From NCBI GenBank assembly GCA_905178155.1, contig CAJINV010000008.1:2108001-2172000 (forward strand): DNA of 64,000 bases, written 5' to 3'. Of this stretch, positions 47,601 to 59,600 are shown piece after piece. The notes beneath the pieces were generated by a model. The model worked only from the letters and a program-made list of their open reading frames with translations. It was not told where the DNA came from and ran no database searches. The DNA is from Amoebophrya sp. A120. Lineage: Eukaryota; Sar; Dinophyceae; Syndiniales; Amoebophryaceae. The translations under genes were made by a program, and so were the position numbers. How positions within the stretch are numbered: the first letter of the stretch is position 1; each line of letters begins with the position of its first letter.

Positions 47601-50600
47601 CTAGCCTCTTCCCACAGGATTACGCATGACAAGTTTCGGAGCTTCAAGCCGCACTACAATCTGGCGAAATTTGTATTGCAGAAAGTGGAACGCTCTCCGA
47701 GTCTGTCATGCTCCTCATGCAATACAAAGCCCAGATTCTATTGTAACGTTTGAGATTGTAACGTTTGAGCAGGTCATGTGGCACATCCGGTACTGGCTGG
47801 CGTCTTCTTCCTGGTTCGCGGAGTATATCCGCTTCGTATCATATTGCAAGAAAAAAGTGTTACAGATACACATTGTGTTGCAAGACCGGCAACACAGACA
47901 ACCTGTCTCATGCAGGAAAGGCTTGCGAGCCTCGTTTCCTTCCTGTTTTCCATTATGATCTTTGCAGTACAAGTTTTCTCTGCCACAAAGAGAAAATCTG
48001 TGATGCAGAAACTCCAACACATGTGTAACTGTAGCGCTTTTTTCTCGTGATATGTCAAACTGGAAAGTGCCCCGCCCCGCCAGATGGGCGGATTCAGTAC
48101 GTACATTGCAAAGTTACTGCATCAACTACATGGAAATAATCTGTACATAAGAGAAGAACGCGACTCAGTTTATTCGTTTCAGAATCGATGAGCAAGCGCG
48201 CAAGTGTTCCGTTGCGGAAGTAAGTTCGCAACGCGAAGTTTTCCCATTGCGGTCTATCAGGGGCGCTTTGCGGGCCGATAGTTCAACGTCACGTACGGCC
48301 ACTGGCCGGCCCAAGACCTCGTCTGCGACCAGAATAGCTTGGGGCTGCACCACGTGTACGCGACCGTCCCCCCGATGCACTGGCGCGACACTGCGTACTA
48401 TCCCAAGAAAAGACTGTTTTGCAGGCAAGACACGACGCTGTTGCAGATTTACTTTCAGCCGAGGTGACGTAAGCTAAGGCAAAAAAACCGAAACAGACAC
48501 ATCTGAAGGTACAGGGTCTTGAGCACCACGTTGCGCAGGAGGACATGGCTGTTCCGTCTTCCTCGTGTGTACTATTTCTCCAATTTCGCATAGATAGCGC
48601 GACTGTGACAACTCTTTGTCTTCGCATACCGGCCTGGGAATGGCGTACCGGCACTGGAGGGAAGTGAACGTGCACAAGGTCGACGGTTACGAAGACACAG
48701 ATGTGTACTCGCCACTGAAACACTATGGCGACGCAATCTATTTCAGCTCCCAATTATTTCAAATTTTGCCACCTCAACTTTAAAATTAATATAGCTCTAT
48801 GAAGTTGGTGCCTTTTTTGTTTGAGAAATAGACAGCGTATCGGGTGCTTTTGCATGAACTAGCCTCATTCACCAAAGACTGCAGGCCCTGCTCCGGAGAC
48901 CTGTTGCTCCGGCCTTTTATTTGTCTTTTTGCCGCCTCAAGTGACCCCCTCTTGGACCCCCGGCCTTCCCGGACCCCCCTGATAGCCGCCAAAAAGCCGT
49001 ACTGGTTTGGCAAGCCATGCCAGCGAGGGAAGGGGATTTCTACCCCCCTCCGGTAAACCACTTTACGACCCCCCTTCAAGCACCCCCCTGAAGGAGGGCC
49101 CCCAGCCCCATCTTTTTGCCTTGCTTGTTCGACAGCGCAGGACCAGACAACTTTTGTGAATTTCGCTAAGCTGCCCTGCAAAGAATCGAGCTACTGGAAA
49201 GTCACGCCGTTGCGACACAAATCAGGTGCCTGAAGTAACTACTCAGAGCTGAGGCCACAAAATTTGAAATAGTTGGAGGCTGAAATAGTTTGCGTCGCCA
49301 TAAACACCACGAGGACCAGCTTTTCGCGGCGGGGATCCGCAGCGGCAATTATGGCGTTGTGCTGCGTGGGCGCGGCGAGGGCATGGAGGAAATGGAGTGC
49401 TACGCAGAGTTCGAGGAGGACCAGACGCACCCGGGGAAGCTTCAGGTGAAGACGCTGCCCACGACGACTCCTACCGAAGGAAGTGAACAACGAGCTCCCC
49501 TTGCGTCGTCGGCGCAAGTTGGTGGAGGAACCGCAGGAGGTGCCGTGAGGGGCACGAGGAAAACGAATCCTTCGATGAAATTGTTCGACCAAAGGTTGTG
49601 GCCGAGGCTGACGTCGCTGCAGAAGCTGCATCTCCTGGAGACCTGCCGGAGGGTCCGGGGTGGGGCGGCGACCAATTTTTACCGAAGCGAGGATGTTGAG
49701 GACCTCCCTGAGAGGACTAACGGCGAGTCCTTCGCCTCGGAGACGTTTTGGTTCGAGGACGCTTCTGCCGAGTCTGCGGAAGCTTTGTTTGCCCGCATTG
49801 CCCGGATGGAGAAGGCCCCGGGTAGCGATTTCGGTGCGCAGGAACTCTCGGAAACGTTCCAGAAGTGGAGGATTTTGCTTGAAAAGGTGATCCGGCGGCT
49901 AAACAATCCCAATGCGTTCAGGCACGAGCAACGGGAGCAAGCAGAGGACCTCTCTAAGAATACAGCCGCACCATCTCGTAGCGCAGAAGGAGCAGTAGAA
50001 CAAGAACCAGCTCGGCCAGCGGACAACCCCTCGGCGATGAAGGCCAGTCGGGCGTCGTCTACGTCGCCTGCCCCCCCGGAATCCGAAGTGCAAGTCTTGC
50101 AGCCTGCTGCACCCGAACTCCTGTATTTGCATCCGGAGCAGCAGTTTTTTCGCATCCAGCTGGACCTAGATGCTGCGATCGAGGCCTCGGACGAACACAA
50201 GCAAGATTTTGCGCGCATCCGGTTCCTATCAAATGCAAAAATGTCTGGGTCTGGGAAATTGCGAGATTACTATCTAAACTGCAGCAGCTGGTAAAAAATG
50301 CATGCGAGGGGTATGTTCGGGGGTATGTTCGGGGGTGTGTCAGGGGTATGCAAATGCTCCTCAATCACGGGCGGACTACAATTTTTTGCCGAAAAACCAA
50401 CAGGTGGGGTATAAACATACCCCAGACATACCCCAGACACACCCCAGACACACCCCAGACAGACCCCCGAACATACCCCAGGCAAAAAGTCCGAACACAC
50501 CCCAGACACACCCCGGACATACCCCGGGCAGACTTTCGGACACACCCCGGACAGAATTTTTGACACACCCCGGACAAACTTTCGGATTTTGTCATGTGAG

Positions 50601-53600
50601 GGTTGACCCGAGGTCCAGTCTGTCACGCGAGACCGTGCGGCCAAGGGGCGAAAGCCCTAGGGCAGCGCGGGGACTCTGTCCCCGCGTCATGCCCTAGGGG
50701 CCAGCTGGGAGCGCTTTCCGGACACCGCGCGGCCAAGGGGCGAAAGCCCTAGGCCAGCGCGGGGACTCGGTCCCCGCGTCATGGCCTAGGGGCCAACTGT
50801 GGGCGTTTCCTTTCCCGGACACCGTGCGGCCAAGGGGCGAAAGCCCTAGGCCAGCGCGGGGACTCGGTCCCCGCGTCGTGTTGGCCTAGGGGCCAGCTGT
50901 GAGTGCTTCCCGGACACCGTGTGGCCAAGGGACGAAAGCCCTAGGCCAGCGCGGGGACTCGGTCCCCGCGTCATGGCCTAGGGAGTCCCCGCGTCATGGC
51001 CTAGGGGCCAGCCGTGAGCGCTTCCCGGACACCTTGCGGCCAAGGGGCGAAAGCCCTAGGCCAGCGCGGGGACTCGGTCCCCGCGTCATGGCCTAGGGGC
51101 CAGCTGGGAGCGTTTCCCGGACACCGTGCGGCCAAGGGGCGAAAGCCTTGGGCCAGCGCGGGGGCCCGGTCCCCGGGTCATGGCCTAGGGTTCAGTTCTG
51201 GGCGCTTCCCGGACAGCGTGCGGCCAAGGGGCGAAAGCCCTAGGCCAGCGCGGGGACTCGGCCCCCGCGTCAATCATGGCCTAGGGGCCAGCGGTGAGCG
51301 CTTCCCGGACACCGTGCGGCCAAGGGGCGAAAGCCCTAGGCCAGCGCCGGGACTCTGTCCCCGCGCCATGGCCTAGGGGCCAGCTTTGAGCGCCTCCGGG
51401 GCAGCCGGCGACCAAGGGGCGAAAGCCCTAGGCCAGCGCGGGGACTCGGTCCCCGCGTCATGGCCTAGGGGCCAGCTGGTGGCGCTTCCCGGAAACCGCG
51501 TGGCCAAGGGGCGAAAGCCCTAGGCCAGCGCGGGGACTCGGTCCCCGCGTCATGGCCTAGGGGCCAGCTTGGAGCGCTTCCCGGACACCGTGCGGGCAAG
51601 GGCGGGGCGAAAGCCCTAGGCCAGCGCGGGGGCTCGGTCCCCACGTCATGGCCTAGGGTTCAGCTCCGGGCGCTTCCCGGACAGCGTGTGGCCAAGAGGC
51701 GAAAGCCCTAGGCCAGCGCGGGGACTTGGTCCCCGCGTCATGGCCTAGGGGCCAGCGGTGAGCGCATCCCGGACACCGTGCGGCCAAGGGGCGAAAGCCC
51801 TAGGCCAGCGCCGGGACTCTGTCCCCGCGCCATGCATGGCCTAGGGGCCAGTTGTAGGCGCTTCCCGGACAGCGTGCCACCAAGGGGCGAAAGCCCTAGG
51901 CCAGCGCGGGGACTCTCTCGGCCCCCGCGTCATGGCCTAGGGGCCAGCTGTGAGCGCTTCGCTCCCGGGCACCGTGCGGCCGAGGGGCGTGCGAAAGCCC
52001 TAGGCCAGCGCCGGGACTCGGCCCCCGCGTCATGGCCTAGGGGCCAGCTGGGGGCGCTTCCCGGAAGCCGCGTGGCCAAGGGACGAAAGCCCTAGGCCAG
52101 CATGGGGACCCGGTCCCCGTGTCACGGCCTAGGGGCCAGGTGTGGGCGTTTCCCGGACACCGTGTGGCCAAGATAGGGACGAAAGCCCTAGGCCAGCATG
52201 GGGACTCGGTCCCCGTGTCANATAGGGACGAAAGCCCTAGGCCAGCATGGGGACTCGGTCCCCGTGTCATGGCCTAGGGGCCAGGTGTGGGCGTTTCCCG
52301 GACACCGTGTGGCCAAGGTAGAAGCGAAAGCCCTAGGCCAGCGCGGGGACTCGGTCCCCGCGTCATGGCCTAGGGGCCAGCCTTGAGCGCTCCCCGGACA
52401 CCGTGCGCCCAAGGGGCGAAAGCCCGAGGCCAGCGCGGGGACTCGGTCCCCGCGTCATGGCCGAGGGGCCAGCTGGGGGCGCTTCCCGGACACCGCGCGG
52501 CCAAGGGGCGAAAGCCCTAGGCCAGCGCGGGGACTCGGTCCCCGCGTCATGGCCTAGGGGCTAGCTACGAACACTCCCCGGACTGACACCACACCGCGCG
52601 GCCAAGGAAGGGCGGGACGAAGATAGAAAAGCCCTAGGGCGGTGTGGGGCTCTGTCGCCGCGTCATGACCTGGGGCGGGGCCGGCTCCAGGCCCGGCGCC
52701 AGTTTCTTCTTTTCTTTTATCTTTGCGCGCGGCAGGCTAATGAATCTAGTGCGCGCAAGCAGGGGAGCCGCGTCCGCAGGCCCGTCGCGGGTCAGGGAAT
52801 GCAAGGCGCACCGAAATACCTAGCACTAGCTGCAGGCGACCTGCCTGCCCAGTGTCACCGCGCAGACAAATGCCGGAAGGTCGCCGCACGGGGACTCTGT
52901 CCCCGTGCTCGGACCTTGTTTGTCATGCAGATTTTTCATGATCCATGCCGTCTGGAATGCAGGACCTAGCATGACAGATTCTGTGAGACCCCTATCATGC
53001 CTATCCTGCATGAGAAACCTCCTCCCAACTTGGTCAAAAGTGGACAACTTTTGGCATTCGTGCGACACAGATTTTCGCACGAGCCAGAATTAGCATTACA
53101 TTTACAAGCGGCGGAGGTCTGGGGTGAATATGAGAAGGCGCTGCGGGACGCACTAGACCAGAAGTGGCCCCAAGAGCGGAAGGGTCCAGGAAAGCCCTGG
53201 ATTTCCGAGCACACGTGGACGCTCATCCAGAAGCGCAGCAAGAAAAACACCCGGGAGGGGCTAACGAAAGCGGAGCAGCGAGAACTGGCGAAGGCAGTGA
53301 AGCAGGCAGTCCGGGCAGACAAGAAGCGCTGGGTGGCCGACAAGCTCGAGGAGCTCAAAAAAGCGGAAAACAGAGGGGACGCGCGCGCAACCTTCGAGGT
53401 CGTGAGGCAGTTAGCAGGGCGGAGCAGAAAGGGGCAGCCGGACAGGCTCCCGGGAGGCAACGCCAAGCACGTCGAGTTTTGGCGCTCAATTTTTGGCGTG
53501 CCGAGGCCGGAGCCGGCTCAGGAGCTAAAGGAGACCGAAACGTGGAAGGAGTGTGAAAAGGAATTCAACAGCAACAACGCGCGACCGCCGTGGGAGCAAG

Positions 53601-56600
53601 CTTTCCAGGAGATCACAGACGCCGAAATCGACAAAGGTATCAAAGAGTTGAAACCCGGCAAATCATTCGCCGGGTGCATGCCAGCCGAATTCTTCGCAAG
53701 CAGCGAGTTGGGCCGGCGGGTCCTTCGCGATGTAGTGAAGAAGATATTCGCAGGGGAGAAGATCCCGGAAGAATGGTTAGAGGCTTCGATCACACTCCTC
53801 CATAAAGCCGGAGCAAAAGGGGAGCCAAAAAACTACCGCCCGGTGGCGCTCCTCACGGTAGGGGAGAAGCTCCTCAGCCTCCTCATCCTCAACCGCATAA
53901 AGGACGCGGCCTACGCAAGCATCGACCAACGACAAAAAGGATCAGTGGCGGGAATGTCATGCAGAAGTGGCGTGTTTGTACTCCTCCGCCGCCTCGAGCA
54001 GGCCATACGAGACGGCGAAGACATGGCGTCGATCTTCATAGACTTCTGCAAGGCCTACGATTCGCTTTCGTGGGAAAGGATGCGCAGAATCCTGCAGATG
54101 CAAGGAATGCCCCCGAGCCTGGCGAAAATACTCGAAGAGCTATACGATGGCGCCAGCATGCGGCTGAAGACAGGCCGCGGGGAACTTTCGGAGAAGATCG
54201 GCCAGAAGTGCGGAATCCGACAGGGGTCGAGCTTGAGCCCGCTCCTCTTCATTCTGACGCTGGACTGGGCGATGAGGATGGTGACAAGAGTGCTAGTGCG
54301 CAAAGGAATCTTTAGCACCTCGGCCGAGACGGTGGAACTTGCTCGGCTGTCCTGGCTCGGATATGTCGACGACCTCGTCATTCGCACGCAAAGCAAAGAA
54401 CACGCGGCAACGGCACTCACGGAGCTAATGGCAGGGTGCGCATTCGTCGGGCTAACCTTGAACGCGGACAAGACCGAGGCCATGACGTTCAACCTGCAGC
54501 CGGCGGAAAAAACGAACGAAGAAGCACGGGAGGAGCGATTCAAGTTTCGGGAACTCGACGGCACAGAGCGCAGCGGCTGGATGGTCGAGTGGAGTGGGGC
54601 GGACCTGCGCCCAGAGCTAAAACAAGGAGCGAAAAAGGCGCCGCGGATGGACATGGGGCTGAAGCCCACTCACCTACTCGCCTGTGATGATGGGTCCTTC
54701 AGCTGCTGCATCCTGAAGCAAAGCGGGTGGGCAACAGTGCGATGGCGATGGGCCGAAGCGCCGGCAAGGCTCATACGCATGGGCCGCGTCCGGTTTGTCA
54801 AGCAAGAGAAAAACGCATTCGTCTGCGACAGGTGCGGCGACATCCTGAGCGACCAAAAAGCACTGACCTACCACAAGGCGACGGGCTTCTGCCGACCGGC
54901 AAAGACAGAAGAGGAAGAGCGACAGCTCCGGATAGGGCGGCAGATCCTGGAAAAACAGAAGGCAGAGCGTGCGCGGCAGCTCGTCTCAGCCAACCTAACC
55001 ACCTACAGCGGGGAAGAGATCAAGGCCGTCAGCTTGTTCAAGTACCTGGGCACGCAAGTAGAAAACAACGCGGCGACAACGAAGGAGATCGCGAGGCGCG
55101 CCGGCATGGCGCGTGCCACGGCCCAGGCACTGCGGGGCATCTGGAGAGACCGAGACATCTCCAGGAAGTTGAAAGCGACCTTATGCCAAAGCCTAGCCAA
55201 TTCCGTCGCATTATACAACGCGGAAACCTGGCACCCGCGGGAACACGACCTCAAGGCGCTGCGGTGGTTCCAGCGCAGTACTTCAAAAACGGTGGAAGGG
55301 GGAAAACGCGCATGGCAGTACGCACAAGAGGAAGCGGAAGGAGCAGAAGAGTACGCAAGCCGGCTCGACCTCTGCAACAGGACGGGAGTGCCGCCGATAG
55401 AGACCATCTGATCCTGCGGGAGAGACGGGTAGCATGGACAGCGCACACCTACCTTTCGCAACCCCAACGAAGCATGCCACCACCTAACGAAGGAAGAGAC
55501 CCGAAAAAACACCCCCTGGGGCAGGATGGTAAAAGAGGACTCCGAAGCCATAGGCCTACCAGTCGACGGGTTCATGGACCTAAAGCCACAGCCAGCGGCC
55601 CACGTAGTGAAGGCACACCTCGTAGCAAAAAGGCCCACGAAGCCGCTGCCGAAGCAGCAAAAGACCGACAGGAGAGGAAAGACCAAGGCGTGCAAAGCAA
55701 GGACCGCCCGACAAAACGAAAATATCCGGAAGCAAAAGGAGGAGGCCGAGCAAAAACAAGCAGCCAGAATTCATAGCGAGTATCAGCGGCAGGCGCTGGG
55801 AAAGAGCTCCCAACACCACAGGCAGCGCCTGGCAAACCGAAAAAAGCGACGCCGATCCCGATCCCGTGATGTTCCAAATCGACGCCGAGGATTTCTGTGA
55901 GAATTCGGGGCGGACAGAATACCGAGTGTGCGGCATCTGGTTCCAAAAGATGAGTGACGGAACCTACGCTGCGCGCTGAAGCGTGCGAGCGAAGATTCTT
56001 AGCAAAGCGATACACTTGTAAGCACATCCGAGAGAGAACGATGGGAAACCGATGGAAGAACTTTTGAAGAAGGATAATAGCTTGCGTGAGTGAATGGTGA
56101 ACGTATGCAGGGCATTCGGAGTGGACTGGAGAGACGAGGCGGATCTGAAGCGGTTTCGACGCGAATACGCGGAGAGACGGAACAGCATCGAGCCAGAACC
56201 CGGCCAGCTATTCGTAGCAACAGATGGCGGCCTATGCGACGAGACGGGGCGTTTTTCGGCTAGCTTCGTCATCACAGGCAACACGGGCCCGGACACGATT
56301 CGCCCCGCTGCTGCCTCCCGTACCCTATCGGGCGAGCTGATCGATGCAGGAGGATGGGGCCTCGCGTGGAGCTGCGAGCTGAACGTGGACAACCCATACG
56401 AAGCGGAGCGCACAGCGGTTTTGGGGGCCCTCCAGAGGATTGCGCATTTCATACGGACGGCGAGAAACGAGGACGACGCGACGGACATCGAGAGGGTGTT
56501 GCTATTGGTCGACAACTCGGGCGTCATCTCAGCTGCACGGGCCTACACGCGCTCACCCATGACCGCGGACATACGCATGGCGATCAACGAGATACACGAC

Positions 56601-59600
56601 GAATTGTCCGACGGTGGCGCTGGAGTTCCTGCGGACGCCCTCCCACGTAGGGGTGAGGCTCAACACCATGGCGGACGAACTGCCGAAGTTAGGCGGCAGC
56701 CGGAGGAGCGGCGACGGCGAGTTCCCTACCACCCGCAGAACCCTTAAAACCATCAAGGCGAAGGCCAAGCAGCTGGCGATGGACGAAAGGAAGGAGAGCA
56801 AGCCGACAACGGGCTATGGCCTAAGCAAGCGACCGAGCATAGTAGGGGCCTACTCGAGGAAGTGCGCCGTCTTGCAGGGGCAACGTGTCGAGTGGGCGCG
56901 CTGGGTCCTACTAAGCATTCACGCAGGACTGGTAGCCGGAGGGCCAGAACGGAATCCCCTGGCGCCGATCGTGTGCAGAAGGGGACAGGCGGGGCAGTAC
57001 GGGTGCAGGAACTGCGGCAAGAAAGTGGGCAGCCTCCCACTAGTCGGCCACCTCATCTTCGGCACGTGCAATTTCTCGGACGACAAGAGACCCCCGGAGC
57101 GTGAAAACATCCAGAAAGCGACGCACCTAAACGCCACGACCATGCCGATCGTGGCGGGCGACCTATTGGGGCTGCCAGTGGGGAAAGAGCGCCGATCGTA
57201 CGTGATGAGGCCGCAGCGGGAAGACGAGAAGGAAGATATCCGGTCCCCGCGCACGAGGAAAATAGTACGGAGCATGCGCAGGCACTACGGGGAGTGGGAG
57301 GGCGACAGCGACTCCGACCCAACGCCGGACGCACAAGACGAAGGAACCCAGGAGGACGGAGAAGGCGCGGAGACGAGTAGTTAGACAGTAGACTAGCAGG
57401 CTTAGAGTACGTTTAGAGAAAGCAGAACGCAACAGACACGACAAGAGCGAAACAGGCAGGCAGGACAGAAAGAAAAAGCCTCGGACAGAACAGAAAGAGG
57501 CGCGGCAAGCTGCAAAGCAGCAAAACAGGCACGCCCAGAAGAAGAGCCGAGGGGCCTGGTCTACGCAGGAGCAGGGGGCGTCCCTCTCCCGTAGGACCAG
57601 GGCGAAGGAAAGGCGCAAAAGAGGCACCTAGCAGGAGAAGGAGACGCGGAGGAGGCCATGCTGTTGGGGTACACCTGTCGGGGCCGCCGGCCTGTTCGCT
57701 TGCGTTTGTTGCCCTCGGTGCGTTCGTCTGTAGTTTGTGGTGCTCGTCGGTATGCCAAGTTTCTCAGCTGATCGGTCTGCCGTGGTAGCCATGAGTTTGT
57801 CTCTGTGTCGGACGTTCGTTCTCCAGAAATGCCTTCCGCCTGCGCGTCTCATCTCTCGTTGCCCTTCTCGTTTCCACGTGCCCACATCTTCCCTGTCACG
57901 CGTCCGTCATGCTGTTGCTCCCCTCCCCCTCCAGATGACATTAGCTTTTAGACCAAGGCCAAAGCGGGTAGACGCCACCGTTGGCTGCCGGCCTACGCGA
58001 CCTCATCTTCGTCCTCGCCGACAGTTTTCCGGTACCAACGAGGCGCAGATGCGCGATTTCCGCGGCGAGGGGCGGTCGGGGGCGAGACGGAATGTATCCA
58101 AATAAGATGATAAATCCGGGCTCCCAGCAACAACCACGTGCGCCCGCACAGGGGAGGGGGAAAATTTTTGCCAAAGAGAACAAAAGAAGGCCACCCGGCC
58201 GGCCTGTGGTGCCCGCTGGGTACCGAGGAGCCCAGCACGATGGGCACACCTATGCATGCCCCCTAGCCCGGTCACAGGTTGTATCATAATAGGCATGCAA
58301 ATCCTCGCCCTAGGATGAGATCGTCCCCATTGGTTCCATTTCTGATGATGATCGGCCCCATTGTTTCCTGCGCCGGATTCGCACCTGACCCATTAGCGTT
58401 CGTTAACCCCCGGGCTTCTAGTCGGGCTCTTGATCTCCGGGTCTTCTCGATTGGCTCTTGCCAGGGTGGGCTTCGTGCAAACGTGTGCGCGTTGTTTCTC
58501 TAGCGTGAAAAGTCGGGCCCGCACGCCGGCCGCGCTAAAGGCTGGCGCATCGTAGAATGAGTGAATGAATGAAGTTGCATCCTTCCAATCCCATACATTT
58601 TTGCAATGCATAGCTCCTCCTCCGCCCCTACCGGGGGGTGGTGGACCCCAGCCCGGAATCCATCACGAATGTATCAAGACGAAAATAAGTTGTATGCCCA
58701 GGGCCCCCAGAACTGCAAAGTGTCCCGCTTGTGAAGTTTTTATTTCCCCTAGAGTTGTAATGCGGGTATTTACGGTATTATATCGAACAATGAAGTGTAC
58801 TTCATCTTTTTTGTTCTATTCTCATACTGACGCCGAATTTATAGATGCATAGCGACGAGCTGTCTGTGTGATCTCAGAATACCACAGGGGGGTGACATCT
58901 ACAACGTTGCTTCTATTTCGGTATACGAAATGAAACGAATGCGCCGCATGCAAGGAGGACAACAAGTTTTTCAAAGCTAGTATATTTATCTATCATGATA
59001 CAAGCAATCTCTCGGGACAACTGGGTTCTTGCAACTACTTGTTTTGAGTTTGATACGACCGGCGGGACCGGAACGCGTTCTTGCCCTACTACCAGAAGTT
59101 TACTCGCGTTCCGGCTTGGGAAACCCCGTCCGGCCTACGAGTGCTGCGGCAGACCTTCGGGCCGAGGGTACACCACACCCTCGTGGCCTATACCAAAGAC
59201 CAGCTCGCCAGTATCGGTCAGGCCGCTGAGGAACCTGGTGTGAGCAGCACACTGCAGACCCAGATCTCGTCGTCGGTGTCAACATCTGCTTCTCCGACAG
59301 CGGAAGTTACCACTTCTAGCGGTGAACAAGCGCACAAGGAAAAGAAGAAGAGAAAGAAAATCAACTTTGGCGCGCCAACAACGCGTAACGTTACGCCACG
59401 GTGGCGGCCGTTATCAAACATGAAATTACGCCACCGCCGAACCGAGTTGCAACTTGTATCTAAGTACAGTATTTGTTCATGATGTTAACGTACGAACCGG
59501 GCTATGACAGACTGCAGACGGGATCATGTAAGTAAAAGATACTCAACGGGGACGCCCTGTTCGTATCAAGACAAATTTGTTTGAGAAGAGAATTCCGGCG

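Larger units (their letters stand above)
52960..58573 (+). mobile_element. Non-LTR retrotransposon (LINE), 5'-truncated and decayed
   Basis: Reverse transcriptase, an RNase H domain and Cys/His fingers lie in order on the plus strand in broken frames. The 3' end is a short tandem tail of GAAT/TGAA (58553-58573), as in many LINEs. No endonuclease domain is visible. The element lies in the right part of the large introner of gene I. The 5' limit is uncertain, because the DNA just upstream (52890-52990) carries introner-like TTTGTCATGC and a GGGGACTCTGTCCCC palindrome like the minisatellite core. Confidence 0.85.
50227..58612. mobile_element. 8.4-kb introner with nested repeats and a LINE, intron 9 of gene I
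   Basis: The left end TATCAAATGCAAAAATG is the same as at 33181. The right end is CATTTTTGCAATGCATA. Inner arms GTCTGGGTCTGG and CCAATCCCATAC are diverged. Flanks GTTCC (50222-50226) and GCTCC (58613-58617) differ at one base. Joined peptide RIRFLLRPYR in frame. It contains a CCCC-rich repeat, a minisatellite and a LINE copy. Confidence 0.7.

Noticed and set aside
48287-48467. End of gene I at the stop after IYFQPR (48465-48467)
   Set aside because: An introner left end (TATCCCAAGAAAAG) at 48399 and its right end at 48628 splice this stop out and keep frame into YRHWREVNVHK.
49139-49235. Possible exon DQTTFVNFAKLPCKESSYW after an AG
   Set aside because: It lies inside the introner 48724-49302, whose perfect AACAC flanks join the exons directly in frame.
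50899-52386. Repeated Arg/Gly/Pro frames across the minisatellite
   Set aside because: They are read-through of tandem repeats, shift frame between units, and cross an ambiguous base.
50625-52620. CRISPR-like array
   Set aside because: Units are contiguous with no unique spacers, the sequence is eukaryotic intron DNA, and no cas-like genes are present.
57628-58296. Overlapping frames in the 3' part of the LINE
   Set aside because: They are probably the untranslated region of the LINE. No motif was found in any frame.
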